Positions 1 through 11,981 of a stretch of DNA of 64,000 nt are shown here, piece after piece. Under the pieces are notes generated by a model that was not told the DNA's origin, ran no database searches, and worked only from the letters and a program-made list of their open reading frames with translations. How positions within the stretch are numbered: position 1 is the first letter of the stretch; each line of letters opens with the position of its first letter. This stretch comes from Takakia lepidozioides (taxonomy: Eukaryota > Streptophyta > Takakiopsida > Takakiales > Takakiaceae), in contig CM060732.1 of the NCBI GenBank assembly GCA_030704615.1, positions 73,389,053 through 73,453,052 on the forward strand, read 5' to 3'. Made by a program: the position numbers and the translations under genes.

Positions 1-2366
1 TTGTGCATGTTTTGGTTAAGGTATTAGGTCCTGCACAAAGAACTTGGCTGCAAAAAGAGTTGCACAAATCCAGGGCAGCCTTGAAGCTGGTTGTTTCTGG
101 TTCTCCTCTCATCAACAATCCAGCAAATTTCGTAAGTTTCTCATCTGTTGGAATGAGAGGTTGTAACATATTGTGATGGTGGAAACCCTGCTCTATCTGG
201 ATTTGGTGTTCGAACGTGCTTTGGATTGCCACTCCTTCCGTTTCTTTCACCCCACTCCACCCTACCCTACCCCTTTTGGTTTGATAATGTTTTGTACATG
301 GGGAGACCCATACTCATGGGATCGGGGCGGACAAATGGGGAGCACAGTTGTGCAGCAAAGCTAGGCGGAGAAGAGCACCAGCATTTTGCAGATGCTTTGA
401 CAATTTTGATTGTTTCCAACCTGCCCAACAAAACTTGCTGCACACAGTTGCCAGTGCCCCAGGTTGTGTGGTAGTCCTGACTGGTGACTTCCACTTCTCC
501 GATATCAAGGTATTGTCTATGGTGGCAGCATGTATATGCTATCATCTTTCACATTTCTCTTAAAGGTCTCTGGATCCTTAGACTTGCTCACTCATTTATG
601 GGGTAATTATTTCTAAGAGCCATAGGCTTGCAAGCATGTTAGTCCTCCTGTGAGAAGTTAGGATGTACAGTATGCAAACAATGATCTCAAGTTGGCTGAA
701 AGAGATGAACTAAGTGCATCACGATGTGAGTAAAAAAGTGCGAGTCCTGTTTTCTAAGATCAATTTGCTGTTACTTTCTAGCTGGGACATACTAAAAGGG
801 AGTGTCACTACAGGACAACCCAGTGATCCTCTCTGGAATTGGCGCATGTAGGCCCTGCAGCCAGGAAAGCACAAATACAGTGAATACTATGACACCACTG
901 ATTTGACTCGACCTGTTTTTCAGGTTCTCCTTACCACCCTTCCCCCACCTGGAACAACTCAGGAAAGAGGACTGTGTGGTAACTTAACATATCAGTGGGG
1001 AGTTATAACAGCTCACTTCCGTTTTAGATTATAGTTGGTTTGCCTCGTACCCTTAGATTGACTCTCAATGTCATGAGATAGGTCTGTTTCCTCTTTCTAT
1101 TGCTTGTTTCTTCCTTTCATCTTTCCTCAATGTTTTGTTCTGGTGCTGTGTTTTCATCTTTGAAAGCTCATCTTTACCTCAGACATGTCTATCTCATTTC
1201 AGATTTTGATTAGCTCTCAAATGTCTTTTCAGCTATAAATTATTTACCCTTACCCGGAGGATGAAAAATCTTCTAATTTACAACTGAGTTGTGTAATGAG
1301 TTATTAGCAAAAGCTTCACCTGTTTTGCTGTGGGGCATAGTTTTCTAATCATATTTTGTATAGAACAAGGGCCAAACATCCTCTGGCCATATAGACCTTG
1401 ATGCCTCAAAAGTGTCAATGTAAGGTCCAAGGTGTGCAATGTGACTGTCCAAAAATTAGGCTGAGAGACCGATGCAAGTGTATTAGGTTGATGGTCTTAC
1501 ATGTGAGAGCTGTTGTTACATTGAACACAGGTCATGGCAAGTGGCCTTACAACTGACACTGCACAACCTGCGCCTTGTGATGGTCAGTAAAACCAAGCCA
1601 CCAGTTCATATTGATCTTTGAGAATCCTTCATCTAGGTGGCTGTGTCAACACCTATACATAGATCAGTGTGCCTTTACAAACAAGCTTTCAGACTGATTG
1701 GCTCTCCCTTAAGGCACTACTATCTTACTCTTATTGGACACAAGACCAATGTCTGAAGGGCCAAACTTGATGACAAGTGTGCATGCATGTATCCAATGTC
1801 TGTTCTCTCTTCTGTCTTACTGGTTATGGGTAGCCTGTCTCATGCCAGTGCCTCCTTGGAAGCAGGTTTTCGCGTTGATCAAGTTGGTCTGAGACCAAAT
1901 GGCGCGTGTGACTTTGTATCAGGGCCTTCATTTGGCATGATTGAGGTACTGAAGTCTTTGCAATAGAAATTAGAGTTGTGTAATGTCAAAAGTCGCATAC
2001 TCAAACGTATCTGATACATTTTGTGGATGTCACCCTCCACTTGTTCATTGGAAGACTTGTGCAGGATTCTCTTACTTGGGGACCTGGAACTCGCTGGTCG
2101 CTGGTTGAGTCGGCTTGTGCACTAAGTAGTATTGCATTTGTGGAGAGTTTTTGTAATCCAGAGTCCACAAGTGACTTCACATCAACAATATAGTTGCACA
2201 AACTTGCTTCCAAATCTGGGAAACTTACAAAACATTGTTGCTCTTGATGGTCTTGCAGATAGAGTGGGGCTTGTCTCCACCAGTGGCCAAGCTGCAAATA
2301 CGTGGTGATGCAGGACGAGTTCTGTTAGAGAGTAGGCTGTCCTTGGATACTTGCCTGCCCTTGTAA
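1..2366 (+). CDS. PhoD-like metallophosphatase, 3' part of gene (5' end outside window)
   Basis: This is the C-terminal part of a PhoD-type calcineurin-like phosphoesterase, a family that hydrolyses phosphate mono- or diesters with a metal centre. Six exons join in frame: 3-131, 348-509, 852-923, 1531-1582, 1866-1945 and 2259-2366, ending at TAA. Exon 1 reads VLGPAQRTWLQKEL, the family's 'LGxxQxxWL' segment. Exon 2 contains DCFQPAQQNLLH and then VVVLTGDFHFSDIK, where the Asp and His of GDFH match the metal-binding GDxH motif. Later exons give YDTTDLTRPVFQ, VMASGLT, FVSGPSFGMIE and a C-terminal IEWGLSPPVAKLQIRG, all in the order expected for plant members. Every listed junction has AG/GT borders and keeps frame. 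The exon 2 acceptor at 347 is the least certain; several AGs lie nearby. The first exon starts before the window, so cellular location cannot be judged. Substrate is unknown. Confidence 0.78.
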
Positions 2367-3972
2367 CTGACTCCCTTTGCAGGGAGCATTGCATGGGACC
2401 ACAGTCAACTAGATAATCCCTTGTCTTCTCATGATCTCCAACAACCATCTTCTGTGTCAGCATTGTCAGCAAAGATTGAACAAGTTTTCAATGCAGGAAG
2501 TAAATGTCAGTGCCTTCCATATTATCTATGCCCACTAAGTTAAATAGAGTGAACCCCAAACCACAGTGGCAGAGAGAATACGAGAGGCGCTTGTATGGTT
2601 CAAAAATCTGTTCATCAGAGGTATTGGGATTGTTGCCAAGAACTAAAATTATTATCTACAAGTCATTCAAAGCTTCCATAAATACGGAGTGAGCTTCGTT
2701 GGTCCAGAGCCTTTTTCTCAAACAGTCGGTATGAAGTTTGGTACCAGTCAACAGAGACACTTCAGTTTTCTGATGTCGATTTGCTGTAGGGGGATGCTTC
2801 TGGACCCCCTTCCTTTCTATGATGTCTGGGTCACGCTTTCTAGGAAGTCACCCTGCCATGCGCCGCATCTCCTCTGGAAAGCTGGGGGCGAGTAGCCGCA
2901 GGTTTATCACGCCCATTTTGTCAACTAGCTGCAGTCCGTATCCAACTCCTCGATTGAGGTGGTTGGCAGAGGTTGTAGCGGCAACCACGATACTTGCGGG
3001 CCCCAAGGCTGCAGTCAGTGGGACTGGTGCCTGGGTCCCAATTTCTCCAGCTTTGGCACATCTTTCATGGAAGATACATCAAGACCAGTCGCAAAATTGG
3101 AGTGTCTCGAGTCTCGAGTTGAATGTGCCCACCTAATGTACCTACATGTGAATTTCTAGAGAAGCAGCATCAAACCTGCTGCCGTTGCCTACCTACCTGT
3201 GTGGCTGCAGTTGTTTCTGAGATGGGCCCATCAGGAACGAGAAGCGAAACGCAGTGCCGGCACTCTGACAGCCGTCCTGCGATCCGGACGAATGGGTGCT
3301 TCTTGTGACCTCCTCTTTACTTCGGGAGGCTAAACCGGGTTAGCTTTTCCTGATCGCCCGCTCTACTTGACCGTCGGCACTCGGAAGGACGCGCAACCCG
3401 CAGGTCTCTATCTAAACACTCATCTCCAGAGACTTTCAGAGTGTATGTCACACGGATTCCTGCGATTGATTTCTCTGTCCCTCTCTCTTTCCGGAGCGCT
3501 CTGGGTGTTCCTCTCTGCTGAGGAATAGCGTACGAATAAGATAGCCAAGGCAGTGGACTATTGGAATTTGAGGTGAGTTTCCGCTGCGCTTCTAATTGTC
3601 TTTCAATTGACTCACTCGAGTTCTTGTTTTGTGATGTCTGGACATCGTGCCTGAGCGTCTCGACTGTGGGAAGTAAGTGCTTGGGTCTCAGTACTGGGTG
3701 CCCCCTTATGCCTTCCTTTCAAATTGAAGATCACTGTTCGGAGCCACTCACTTCTGTGAGTGCTTTGCCTTCTGTGACGGTGGTATCTTCGCAGCGTATC
3801 ACACAGACTCAGCTTCAATAGTTATTCTGGTTCTACAGCAGGAGTGTACTTATTGAACAATTTCCTCTGTGTGTTTGCTTGCAGCAGTACTCTTCACGAG
3901 CTTTTAGAAAATCCGAGGTGGTTGATTCTTTGGACTCACACGTCGCTCGGGCTTTGGTAGACGCATTCAACA
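2367..3972. other. intergenic region between phosphatase gene and calmodulin-like gene
   Basis: No convincing coding exon. The last ~450 bases should hold the promoter and 5' leader of the calmodulin-like gene, but no clear TATA box is visible. Short frames here have no recognisable motif. Confidence 0.5.
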
Positions 3973-4476
3973 ATGTGCTACGGGTCGGGGAATCAAGCAC
4001 CGGATGCCAGAGAAGATGTGGCCCTTATGAAAGAAGCGTTTGATTTTCTCGACAAGGACGGTGATGGAAACATTGTGGCGTCGGATTTATCGGCCTTCTT
4101 GAAGACTTATGTAGACAGCAATGTGAGTGCAGAGGAGATCAACCGCATGATAAGCGTTGCAGATCGTGATGGGGATGGCAGTGTACAGTTTGAAGAGTTC
4201 TCCAGTCTTTTGCAGTGTCAATTAGTTGGGCGGGGCAAAACAGAGAGCTTCTCCAACATGGGAAACAAGGCGTTGAAGGATATGTTCAATATGCTGGACA
4301 GGAACGGGGATGGAGTGATATGTCTGGATGATCTCAAGAACGTGATGGGCACACTCGGACACTCTCTCACACCAGATGATCTGCATGCCATGGTGGAAAC
4401 TGCCAGCGGCTCCGGCCACCCCCACGTTTCATACCAGGATTTCCTCCATCTCATGAATTCTACCTGGAGATTGTAG
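3973..4476 (+). CDS. calmodulin-like EF-hand calcium sensor (CML), intronless
   Basis: A 167-residue single-exon protein with four EF-hand positions. Canonical Ca2+ loops begin at D27 (DKDGDGNI, with Asp at loop position 12 instead of the usual Glu), D64 (DRDGDGSVQFEE) and D109 (DRNGDGVICLDD, again Asp at position 12). The fourth position (about residues 144-157, ASGSGHPHVSYQDF) has lost its liganding residues and probably does not bind calcium. Size and spacing match plant CML proteins, which bind Ca2+ and switch partner proteins in cytosol or nucleus. A linker at about 84-98 separates the two lobes. The N-terminus (MCYGSG) lacks the MG start needed for myristoylation. The ATG follows stop codons in frame and is the only plausible start. 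Most plant CMLs are intronless, which fits. Targets are unknown. Confidence 0.9.
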   Translation: MCYGSGNQAPDAREDVALMKEAFDFLDKDGDGNIVASDLSAFLKTYVDSNVSAEEINRMISVADRDGDGSVQFEEFSSLLQCQLVGRGKTESFSNMGNKALKDMFNMLDRNGDGVICLDDLKNVMGTLGHSLTPDDLHAMVETASGSGHPHVSYQDFLHLMNSTWRL

Positions 4477-5431
4477 TGTCGCATGGTTGCAGATCAGGAT
4501 TTCCTTCTCATGCCCCACTGCACAAAGATCCAATGCAGTGGCTCTATGTTTTGCTATCTAGACTGAATTCTATCGATCGAAGGAATTATGAATCAGCAAT
4601 GTTGTAGTCTGAAACATTTTTTGATCTCAGATTGAGTATCCACAGTTTACATCTAAAGAAGTAGTACATTTTAGAGGTAACAAATAACTTTTCCACATCA
4701 CTCGGCTCTGACAAACTCAGTTCAAGTACGGCAGTACTCTGGTCTCAATAAGTTTGTATTTCGTGGCTGACGTGTATTGATGAAAGACCATCTCCAGTAA
4801 CACTGTGCATGGGGTTATCTCTTCAATAGAATCATCCAACCAAGCTTGTCTCATGTCAGATGCTTGCGGCTTTGATATCAAAACTCACATACACATTAGC
4901 CAACACCAAATCACATGTCAGGTCTACACCAAAACGAAAGCTTTAGCTCTTTGACATAAACATCAAAGAATTGCCTCTACAAAGAGGACAACCAAGTGTT
5001 ATAGGCCTTGACTCAAGTCTCGATGGGTCTTGTATGCAAGTTATCATTGACGAATTGGCCAGGCCTGTGGAAGTTGGGCAGCAAGTGAGCAGGCTCAAGC
5101 TGTCGCATGTGAGCAGAGCGGCATATTGGACATGTAGTCGACCAAGATCGTGAGAAGGTGTAGGCCCATGGTCTTCCAAAAAGCCGGTTGTGGGCCACGC
5201 AAGGCAGAGCCTCCCTGAATCCAAGCCATCGAGACCAAGCACGTGCCTCTCATCTTGGTGGAGACCAGGCCCCTTCCTGCCAATGGGAGGCGAGGTGTGC
5301 GGGGATAGCGTGGGCGATTCAGGGACAAGGGTGTGTGCGAGTGGGGCTGCCGCGCCACAGAACCTAGCAGGCCCTGAATCGACGACACTATCTTTGGCGT
5401 TACAGGGAGTTTTCGGGCTCACCTTACCGTG
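4477..5431. other. 3' flank of calmodulin-like gene, no gene seen
   Basis: The first ~300 bases are likely 3' untranslated sequence. The rest becomes GC-rich. A 262-codon minus-strand frame runs through part of this stretch and the hairpin cluster but shows no domain and is rich in Pro, Arg and Gly, so I do not call it a gene. Confidence 0.4.
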
Positions 5432-5790
5432 CGTGAAGTGTAGGGTAAAGCCTTGCCACGAGGCCAGTACGTGGTCATCGGAACTAGGTCTGGGGCTCTC
5501 GACCTGGCCTCGAACCACATAACCGAGGTTTGGACGCATTTTGCCTACGTGGCAGCGTTTAACTTGTCTTGGACAGACCTGTACCCGCCGTAGCCCACCA
5601 CCTCGGTTATGTCCGGTAGAGGGGGAGGCTTGACCGGCTACGGGCTGTAGCGGGACACCAGGAATCCCTCGACGCTCCCACGTCTTGAGCGCTGGTGTCC
5701 GGCTACACCCCGTAGCCGGTCTCGCCTCCACGGCTACCTAGTCCGTAATGGCCTCGTGGCGAGGCTTTACCCTGCGTAAAGAAGTGAATA
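5432..5790. repeat. cluster of GC-rich inverted repeats (stem-loops)
   Basis: Three inverted pairs are visible. The strongest has arms at 5632-5660 and 5693-5721, 29 bp with about two mismatches and a 32-base loop, extending outwards through a GGAGGC match. A second pair is the perfect 13-mer ACATAACCGAGGT near 5515 and its complement near 5600. A third links 5432-5473 (GGGTAAAGCCTTGCCACGAG) to 5747-5787 in the opposite orientation. Together this looks like the core of a foldback or MITE-like element; no target duplication was found. Confidence 0.6.
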
Positions 5791-5938
5791 CGTCCTACGT
5801 TGTATCTTGCGCAATCTGAATGGCCAGGAATTATCCCATATCGATTGCCCGTATTCAGCACCCTGTATAGTATCTAAAGGGGGGTGAGCTGCAAGGGAGT
5901 GTAGGGTGGGCTTATGGGTGATTACGTCATCGCAATAC

Positions 5939-6034
5939 GGAGTATGTTATATTTCGGGGAGTATGTTATACTCCCCGTACTTACCCTAAAATAGTATAAC
6001 GTACTCGCCGAAATATAACGTACTTACCCTAAAA
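5939..6034. repeat. nested hairpin with central palindrome
   Basis: The outer arms GTATGTTATATTTCGG and CCGAAATATAACGTAC are complementary apart from one base. Inside the left half lies GGGGAGTAT-GTT-ATACTCCCC, a perfect 9-bp stem with a 3-base loop. The motif 'acttaccctaaaat' is also repeated directly within the block. Confidence 0.6.
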
Positions 6035-9000
6035 TTTGTCCAAATAAGCATACTCAAACTACAAAGGAAAAAAGTAATGAGGTTCTTTACGCACCGGGAG
6101 AAAATTCGACACTTGTCCTTTTGTAAGCACCTTAAGGCGGTTACATTTGTGTAAGCACCCCCGCCAGGCTGTACAGGGCACTTACAAATGTAAAGAACTA
6201 GGGCTGATTTCCCTTTGTTTGTATCTGCGTATTATACAGCGTAACAGCCAGCCACACAAGTGCCACTGCATTACGCAGGTGTGTAATGCACACCTGCGAT
6301 ATTTTTTTATCTTTACCTCCAAGATCTTTTCTCACAAGAAGCTACTACCGGGGAGAAAGCATAAAGGAAGGATGAAAAGATAAGGAAATCATCCCATTTC
6401 TTTATGCAAGGTAATGCCACTGGGGCATTACCCTATACGTAAGGTCGGGTGTCTAGCCAGGCCCGCGGGTGCCATTCACCTGAATAAAGCGCCCTCAAAA
6501 TACAAAGAGAATTTTTGACAGGTGCTTTACATACAAACTGACGAGTTATGCTGACTCATTATGCGGCCCCGCGCATTCTGTATTTAATTTGCCTCTAAAA
6601 CGGCATAATCTGCCTCAAAAATCCTTAACACCTAGCTACGGGCCATAGCCTGGCATGGACCGACCAGTGATGTGTGGGTATAAGGGTATATTCATTTAAG
6701 TATAACTGGACCAGACGTTTTTGCTTACCCGCCATTAGGCCCCGGCCGCACCAGCCTGCTATCGCCTGCTACGTGGGGCCTAACTATTGCTACATGAAAA
6801 ATCGCGGCCGCACTGACCTGTTTAAAATATTTTAGCGATAACTATTGATATCTATCCTAAAACTTTCCTTCCTAGTTTAGAGGGAATTTAGCACTAGCCC
6901 CCCCCAGTGCTAAATCTCGTTTTTGGGCAGCTGCCCGCGCCATTCTTCGTCATTCGCCGTCATTTGCTTCTCCTTCGCTCTTCCCTTATCCTTACGTTCC
7001 TCTTGTTCTAGTTCCTCGCAGACATAGAAACAGCCCACGCTCATCAACTTTGTCGATTCTTCTATTTCTTGCTGTGTTGTTTCTTGCTCTAGTTCCTCTC
7101 CTACATAGCATCATGTCCACTATGACGACAACATCGGATAGGGCATCCGACGATGACATCCGAGTAGTTCTTGTTGTTTAATTGAACATATACAGGATAC
7201 AAGCCCAATTTTATATACAAAATACTCTATTCTGTAGTGCTCGTATACTGTGTTATGTGCAAATTACTATCAAAGTTTAAACAGGGACCCATCACAGGAT
7301 TGTAGCCAGTTTCTATACTTGCAAAGGCTGCAAGCTCCAGGTACTTTGCATACAACAACGCCAGAACATTCAGGGCTAGACCCCATGGAACCCTCATGGA
7401 ATCGATATTCTAGCTGACCAGGAATTCAAATTTAAGTTCCATTTTCTGGGCTGTCGTTGTTCGCAATTTCTTAAGATACATACCGTGGTGGGTTGGCGCA
7501 TGAGTTCTCATCAAATACTTGCTCACCAGCTCAAAGTCATCACCATCGACAGCATGTTCTAGGGTTGGATCGGCGATCAAGCCCGAGTCAACCACCTATA
7601 AAATCAAGCGCCCACACAAAACTAGCATGACGCACAATCAAGCATGCAGGTGTGGAGGGGATCCAAACACAAGAATGAAACAACAACTCCCCCACACCAA
7701 AAATCTCTCCACAGTGTCACTCCTGCAACCCAGCCCAAACCCGGACTGACTCTTACCTCCACCTACGGAAAGGTCTCGGCCTACAGGGAAGGTGGAAAAC
7801 TACGAGGAATAGAAGCTAAAGCAATGCCTATCCCCAGCACGCTCTCATCCCAACACCCACTTTTTCCCTCTCTTCTCTCACTTGCATGACCATGAGAGCA
7901 TCCTGTAGACACTCCTCAAACCGCCCTCCACGAGCTCATGAAACTTAGCCTCCAAGGCCCCATGCAAGCCTCCACAGGGTCCGCCAGTGCCTCCTTACGT
8001 CCACCAGCCATTCCTCCGAATGGAACCACCTCAGGAAACTACACCATTCGCTGAAGGTTAAAAAATGGAGCAAATAGAGGTACATATAGGCCCCAACAAC
8101 ATTCTGTCCAAAGGAATTACCTGCAGGCTGGTCTCCCCCATAGTTAAGAATTGGGCTGAAAACCATATAAGATTACCTACAGGGGAGTAATCCCCTTTGT
8201 TAAAACGCAACAGGGAGGCAATTCCGACTTTTCTGCCGGATCAGCTAGCTCAAAACCGTTGTTCTTCAGAGCCCAGCCTCCCCATCAAGGTCCTAACTGT
8301 TCGCGGCCTTCCGTGGCTCCAACCGCCACTACTCCTCATGGCCCGCCCTAGGCGCTCGTTGGCCACGGGTCGCCCAGTGATACCCCGTGGTACCACCCCT
8401 ACGAGCCTTCATGGCCCGCCATCCCCACGATCTGGTCACCATGCCCACCCGTTGTGTCCGCACCACGACTTCCAACGGTCACGGTCAACCATCGCGACCT
8501 GGGCTCGTGGTATCTCATGATACCGCCCCAACGGCCCATCACAGCCACTATTCCCTGCGTTCCCTGGAACTCCCAACGAATTCCCATGCGTTCCCGGGCG
8601 TTCCCGAGCTCTTCCCGAGCTGGGGTTTGCTCCTGCACCTGCTGCCGACGAGCTATGGCTTCTACGGAGCCATCAGCCCCGTCGCCCTGCACTCCTAAGC
8701 TCTCACGGCCCACTAGAAGCGCCCCCAACTCAACAAGCAAGCTATATGTTGCCCAACAAGCTCCATTTCTTCATGAAACTCACAAAAACGAATCTGAAAA
8801 TACACACATTTACAAATTTGGTGCACTTACAGTTCTACTGCACATCCCCTGGCTCTAGGGCGCCTCGTTGCTGCCCTTCCAGCCCCGCTCTTGCCACTCC
8901 AAGAGCCCTTATACTGCTGAGTTTCAGATTGAAACTCCAATTCAGCACATGCTTCACAAGTACACTGATTTGCACACCAGAGGGACCAGCCCCCTCTCTT

Positions 9001-9869
9001 CACTCATACCTCTTCGTGAGCTTGGAGCTAAAGCTCCCAACGGGCTGTGATGCATCCCCTCGCAGCTCCACCATTCGGCTGTTCCTCATCTACCCGCAAC
9101 AACTAGTTTCGGGCAGAAATACCTGGAGCTGATCATATCATCTCCAACCTGCAATATGCTAGCTTCCCATGCGCAACCCACATTTTTGCAGCTCCTTAAC
9201 TCGGCTGCAGCTGAAGAAGACGACCACCAGTTCGCCCACTCGTGACCAGCATCTCCTCCGCTTCACACTAGAAGCCCAAACTTGGTTGCCATAGCGTTGA
9301 GCTATGCAACACTGACCGCCTCTCTATCCATTGCAAACCTGCAACATGTTCGTCTTTGCACTCTATCCGCTTTGGATAGGCTCATGCACGGCTCCCTGCA
9401 TTCTAGGCTGAACCGTTTTTCATCATCTGAAAACACAAGTGCTACAACTAACTCAAACCTGGCACTCACAGACTCGAGCTCATCTTTCTCGAGTGATAAG
9501 GAAATGAATGATACAAGCACACAAGCTCTCTCAAACTCACATACTTGCACATGAAAACATCACTCATATATTAAGTCAAGCCAAGTGCACCCCACGCCAT
9601 GGGGAATCCACATTACGGCGCCATAGCTAGACACGGTGAGGCTCAACTCGATAAAGATGAGCCCACCGCGATCTGCCGTGAAGATAACAACGCTAGGTGC
9701 CCAAACATGTATTGGCCCCTGGATTGACACTTGGGTCAATCCCAAATGTCAATATATGAAAGCTAGCTATTTCCTAGCTAACTTCACACTAGTGGTAAAA
9801 TAACTTGACAACTTCTATGAACTTGGCCTCTCATGTCTTGTTAGCTGCCTCTAGTCATGTCCACTGCCA
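6035..9869. other. 3.8 kb without recognisable genes
   Basis: Open frames here are short and lack known motifs. A small inverted repeat (TTACATTTGT / ACAAATGTAA) lies near 6145-6202, and 6700-6830 holds GC-rich stretches with NotI-like GCGGCCGC sequence. The right end may include LTR sequence of the Ty3/gypsy element whose minus-strand coding region stops at 9870, but I could not define LTR borders. Confidence 0.4.
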
Positions 9870-10500
9870 CTATCTCAAGCAGTGTGGACACAATCAATCT
9901 CCATCATGAACCTTCTCAAGAGGTGGTGTCAAGCATCCCATGTGCCAACTTCTTGAGCATCGATCACACACCAGCATGGTGGCTGCCCCTTTGGCAGACC
10001 CACAGAGCATGCACCTCAAACCTGCAGGCATCACTGCCAAGTTTGGGTCAACTCTGCCATCGACATTGGGAAGGTGACATGGCGCACAATTACGCACATG
10101 GTCCTTCCAAGTCATGTCATTCCGACCCTCCAAGATCAGGACCCCTGAGGGCAATACCTCTCGAACCCTCAGAATAACACGCCCTGCAGTAACATCCAGG
10201 GTCGTAGGAGCAGTCTGCTGCAAATAAACATAGTCACCAGGGCTAAACCTCCGAACCCCAGGACGATATCCTCCACCACGTATAGTGGCATATCTCAACG
10301 TATCACGGTGTTGTGAAATGGCAAGGTTCTCAAAAACCATGGGCATGACTTTCTTGAACAACTCTGCACGCTAACCACATGCACGTACCCACACGTCCGG
10401 ATTGTCAAGGTTAAGGACTTGAGCAGTATCCCTACGAATGGCTGCAGGCAAATCCGGCTCTCGGCCAAAGAGAAGGAAATATGGTGAGAAGGAGTTTAAA
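9870..10500 (-). mobile_element. Ty3/gypsy polyprotein 3' fragment: integrase C-terminus plus PHD finger (pseudogene)
   Basis: Read on the minus strand from 10,500 downward, one frame gives SFSPYFLLFGREPDLP, the conserved end of a Ty3/gypsy integrase core. It continues through RRFSPGDYVYLQQ (the integrase C-terminal 'GDxVxL' segment) into CMLCGSAKGAATMLVCDRC, SWHMGCLTPPLE and LCPHC. The cysteine and histidine spacing is that of a PHD zinc finger (C4HC3), a reader of histone H3 tails. Two stops interrupt it: TAG at 10,371-10,373, and TGA at 9894-9896 where PHD fingers normally carry Trp before the last CxxC, so TGG to TGA is likely. This is the downstream half of the element whose RT, RNaseH and integrase N-terminus lie at 18,920-21,425 on the same strand. 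Confidence 0.8.
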
Positions 10501-11981
10501 TGGATATAAAGCTGGTGGACCTGATGGTATTGTCAACGAGCTTATCAAGCACGGTGGCGATCCCATGATAGAGGCCCTAGTTCTCCTCTTTAACCTTATC
10601 TGGAACCCCTTTCGCTGGCGACAGGGGGTCATTGTTAGTCTATACAAGAAGGGTGACAGAGAAGAACCGGGGAACTACCGTGGCATCACACTCAAGAGTT
10701 GATTAATTGCGCGAAGAGATACTTTGATCTTTGGGGGCTAGAGGCTAATGTCAGCAAATGTGCAGTGGTAGCATTCAACGACAGAGGAGAGGGAGGAAGT
10801 GATCTTAAGTGGCAGTGGGGTAGCCAAGAGATCCCGGTCCTCCCTTCCTACACTTACCTGGGCGTTGAGTTTTCCTCCAATTGTAATTGGGATGCACATA
10901 TCCGGAAAGTTGTTCGAACTGGCAAGGGCAAAGCTCTGGGGCTCACTAAATTTTTCCACTGCAGAGGGGTCATCTCTGAGGTTAAGAAAACCATGCTTTG
11001 TCGCGTTATTAGACCTGCCTTGGAGTACGGATCTGCTATATGGGTTCATAACTCCAACCAGGCTAAGTCTCTAGAATCCATTCAACTGGGGGTGCTTAAG
11101 GAGTGTATGTCAGCATGCTCCAAAACAGCCAATGTGGCTGTTCGGGGTGAGTTTGGCATTCCATCCTTAAGCTCCCGACGAGATGAATTCAAGGTCAGAT
11201 GGTGGGGTCAGCTGCAACATATGCCCAACACCAGATATCCTAAGTTGATTGACTCTATATCTTGGAAACAGGACCGCCCTGTCAAACAGGCTAAGTCCTG
11301 GCAGAAGAGAGTAGAAAAGATTCTCAAGGACCTGGACCTGGATCCGCAAGTCTTGATCCTGCTGGATAAATCTGCCTTAGAGGCTGTAGTGTCTGAGGCC
11401 ATGTCTGTTGCCATGAGATTGTCTGATGAAAATGAAGTTAGGCAGAGAACTTCCTGAACTTGTTTCCAGTCAGTGACATGGGGGTGGACATCTTGGATGA
11501 CCTCAAGGGTCTACCCACTCTCGGCACTAGACTGAAATTTAAACTCAGGGCAGGAAGCCTACCTTTGAACAGCAAACAGAAGCAGAGAGGAAAGGGAGAG
11601 TGCAATTGTCCGTTGTGTGGGCAATCTGAAGACAGTATTCATTTTCTGATACGCTGTCCGGGTTCTCTCACCAAAGAGAGGCTCTCTTCAATTCTATCAA
11701 GGGAATTGTGCCTGTACCCCTGTTTACCAACTTTGAAAGTCTCGAGGCTGAGCCAAAAGCCCAGGCCCTCCTGAGGCCTAGTTTTTGGGCAAATCACACA
11801 CAGCAGATTGATGCTTGTGTGAAGGGTTTTCTAGAGGATATCTGGAAAACCCGGATTAATTCCTTATACGATGGTAAGTCTTACTACCAACGTCAGCCCT
11901 GTTCCTTTTGTTCCCACTGAAACTGGGCGCGGGGTCAATGGCCACAAGGCTACGGCAAACAACGTCTTATGAGTACAATCT
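10501..11981 (+). mobile_element. LINE retrotransposon copy 1, 5'-truncated with internal RT deletion
   Basis: The frame from about 10,501 reads AGGPDGIVNELIKHGG, then LYKKGDREEPGNYRGITLKS, the RT finger region of plant non-LTR elements. It then jumps directly to the thumb region (LEANVSKCAVVAFNDRGEGG, YLGVEFSSNCNWDAHI), so the catalytic palm with its YxDD is missing. The downstream part (10,699-11,457, then 11,460-11,774) includes the C-terminal zinc-knuckle-like CPLCGQSEDSIHFLIRCP; one frameshift separates the two frames. The 3' end is placed at AACGTCTTATGAGTACAATCT because the copy at 33,158-34,418 ends with the same sequence. It abuts the truncated gypsy fragment on its left. Confidence 0.8.

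Noticed and set aside
4943-5731. 262-codon open frame on the minus strand
   Set aside because: It crosses the hairpin cluster, is rich in Pro, Arg, Gly and Ser, has no domain, and its openness follows from GC-rich composition.
9282-9554. 90-codon plus and 82-codon minus frames around 9.3-9.55 kb
   Set aside because: Serine-rich, overlapping on both strands, no motif or splice context.
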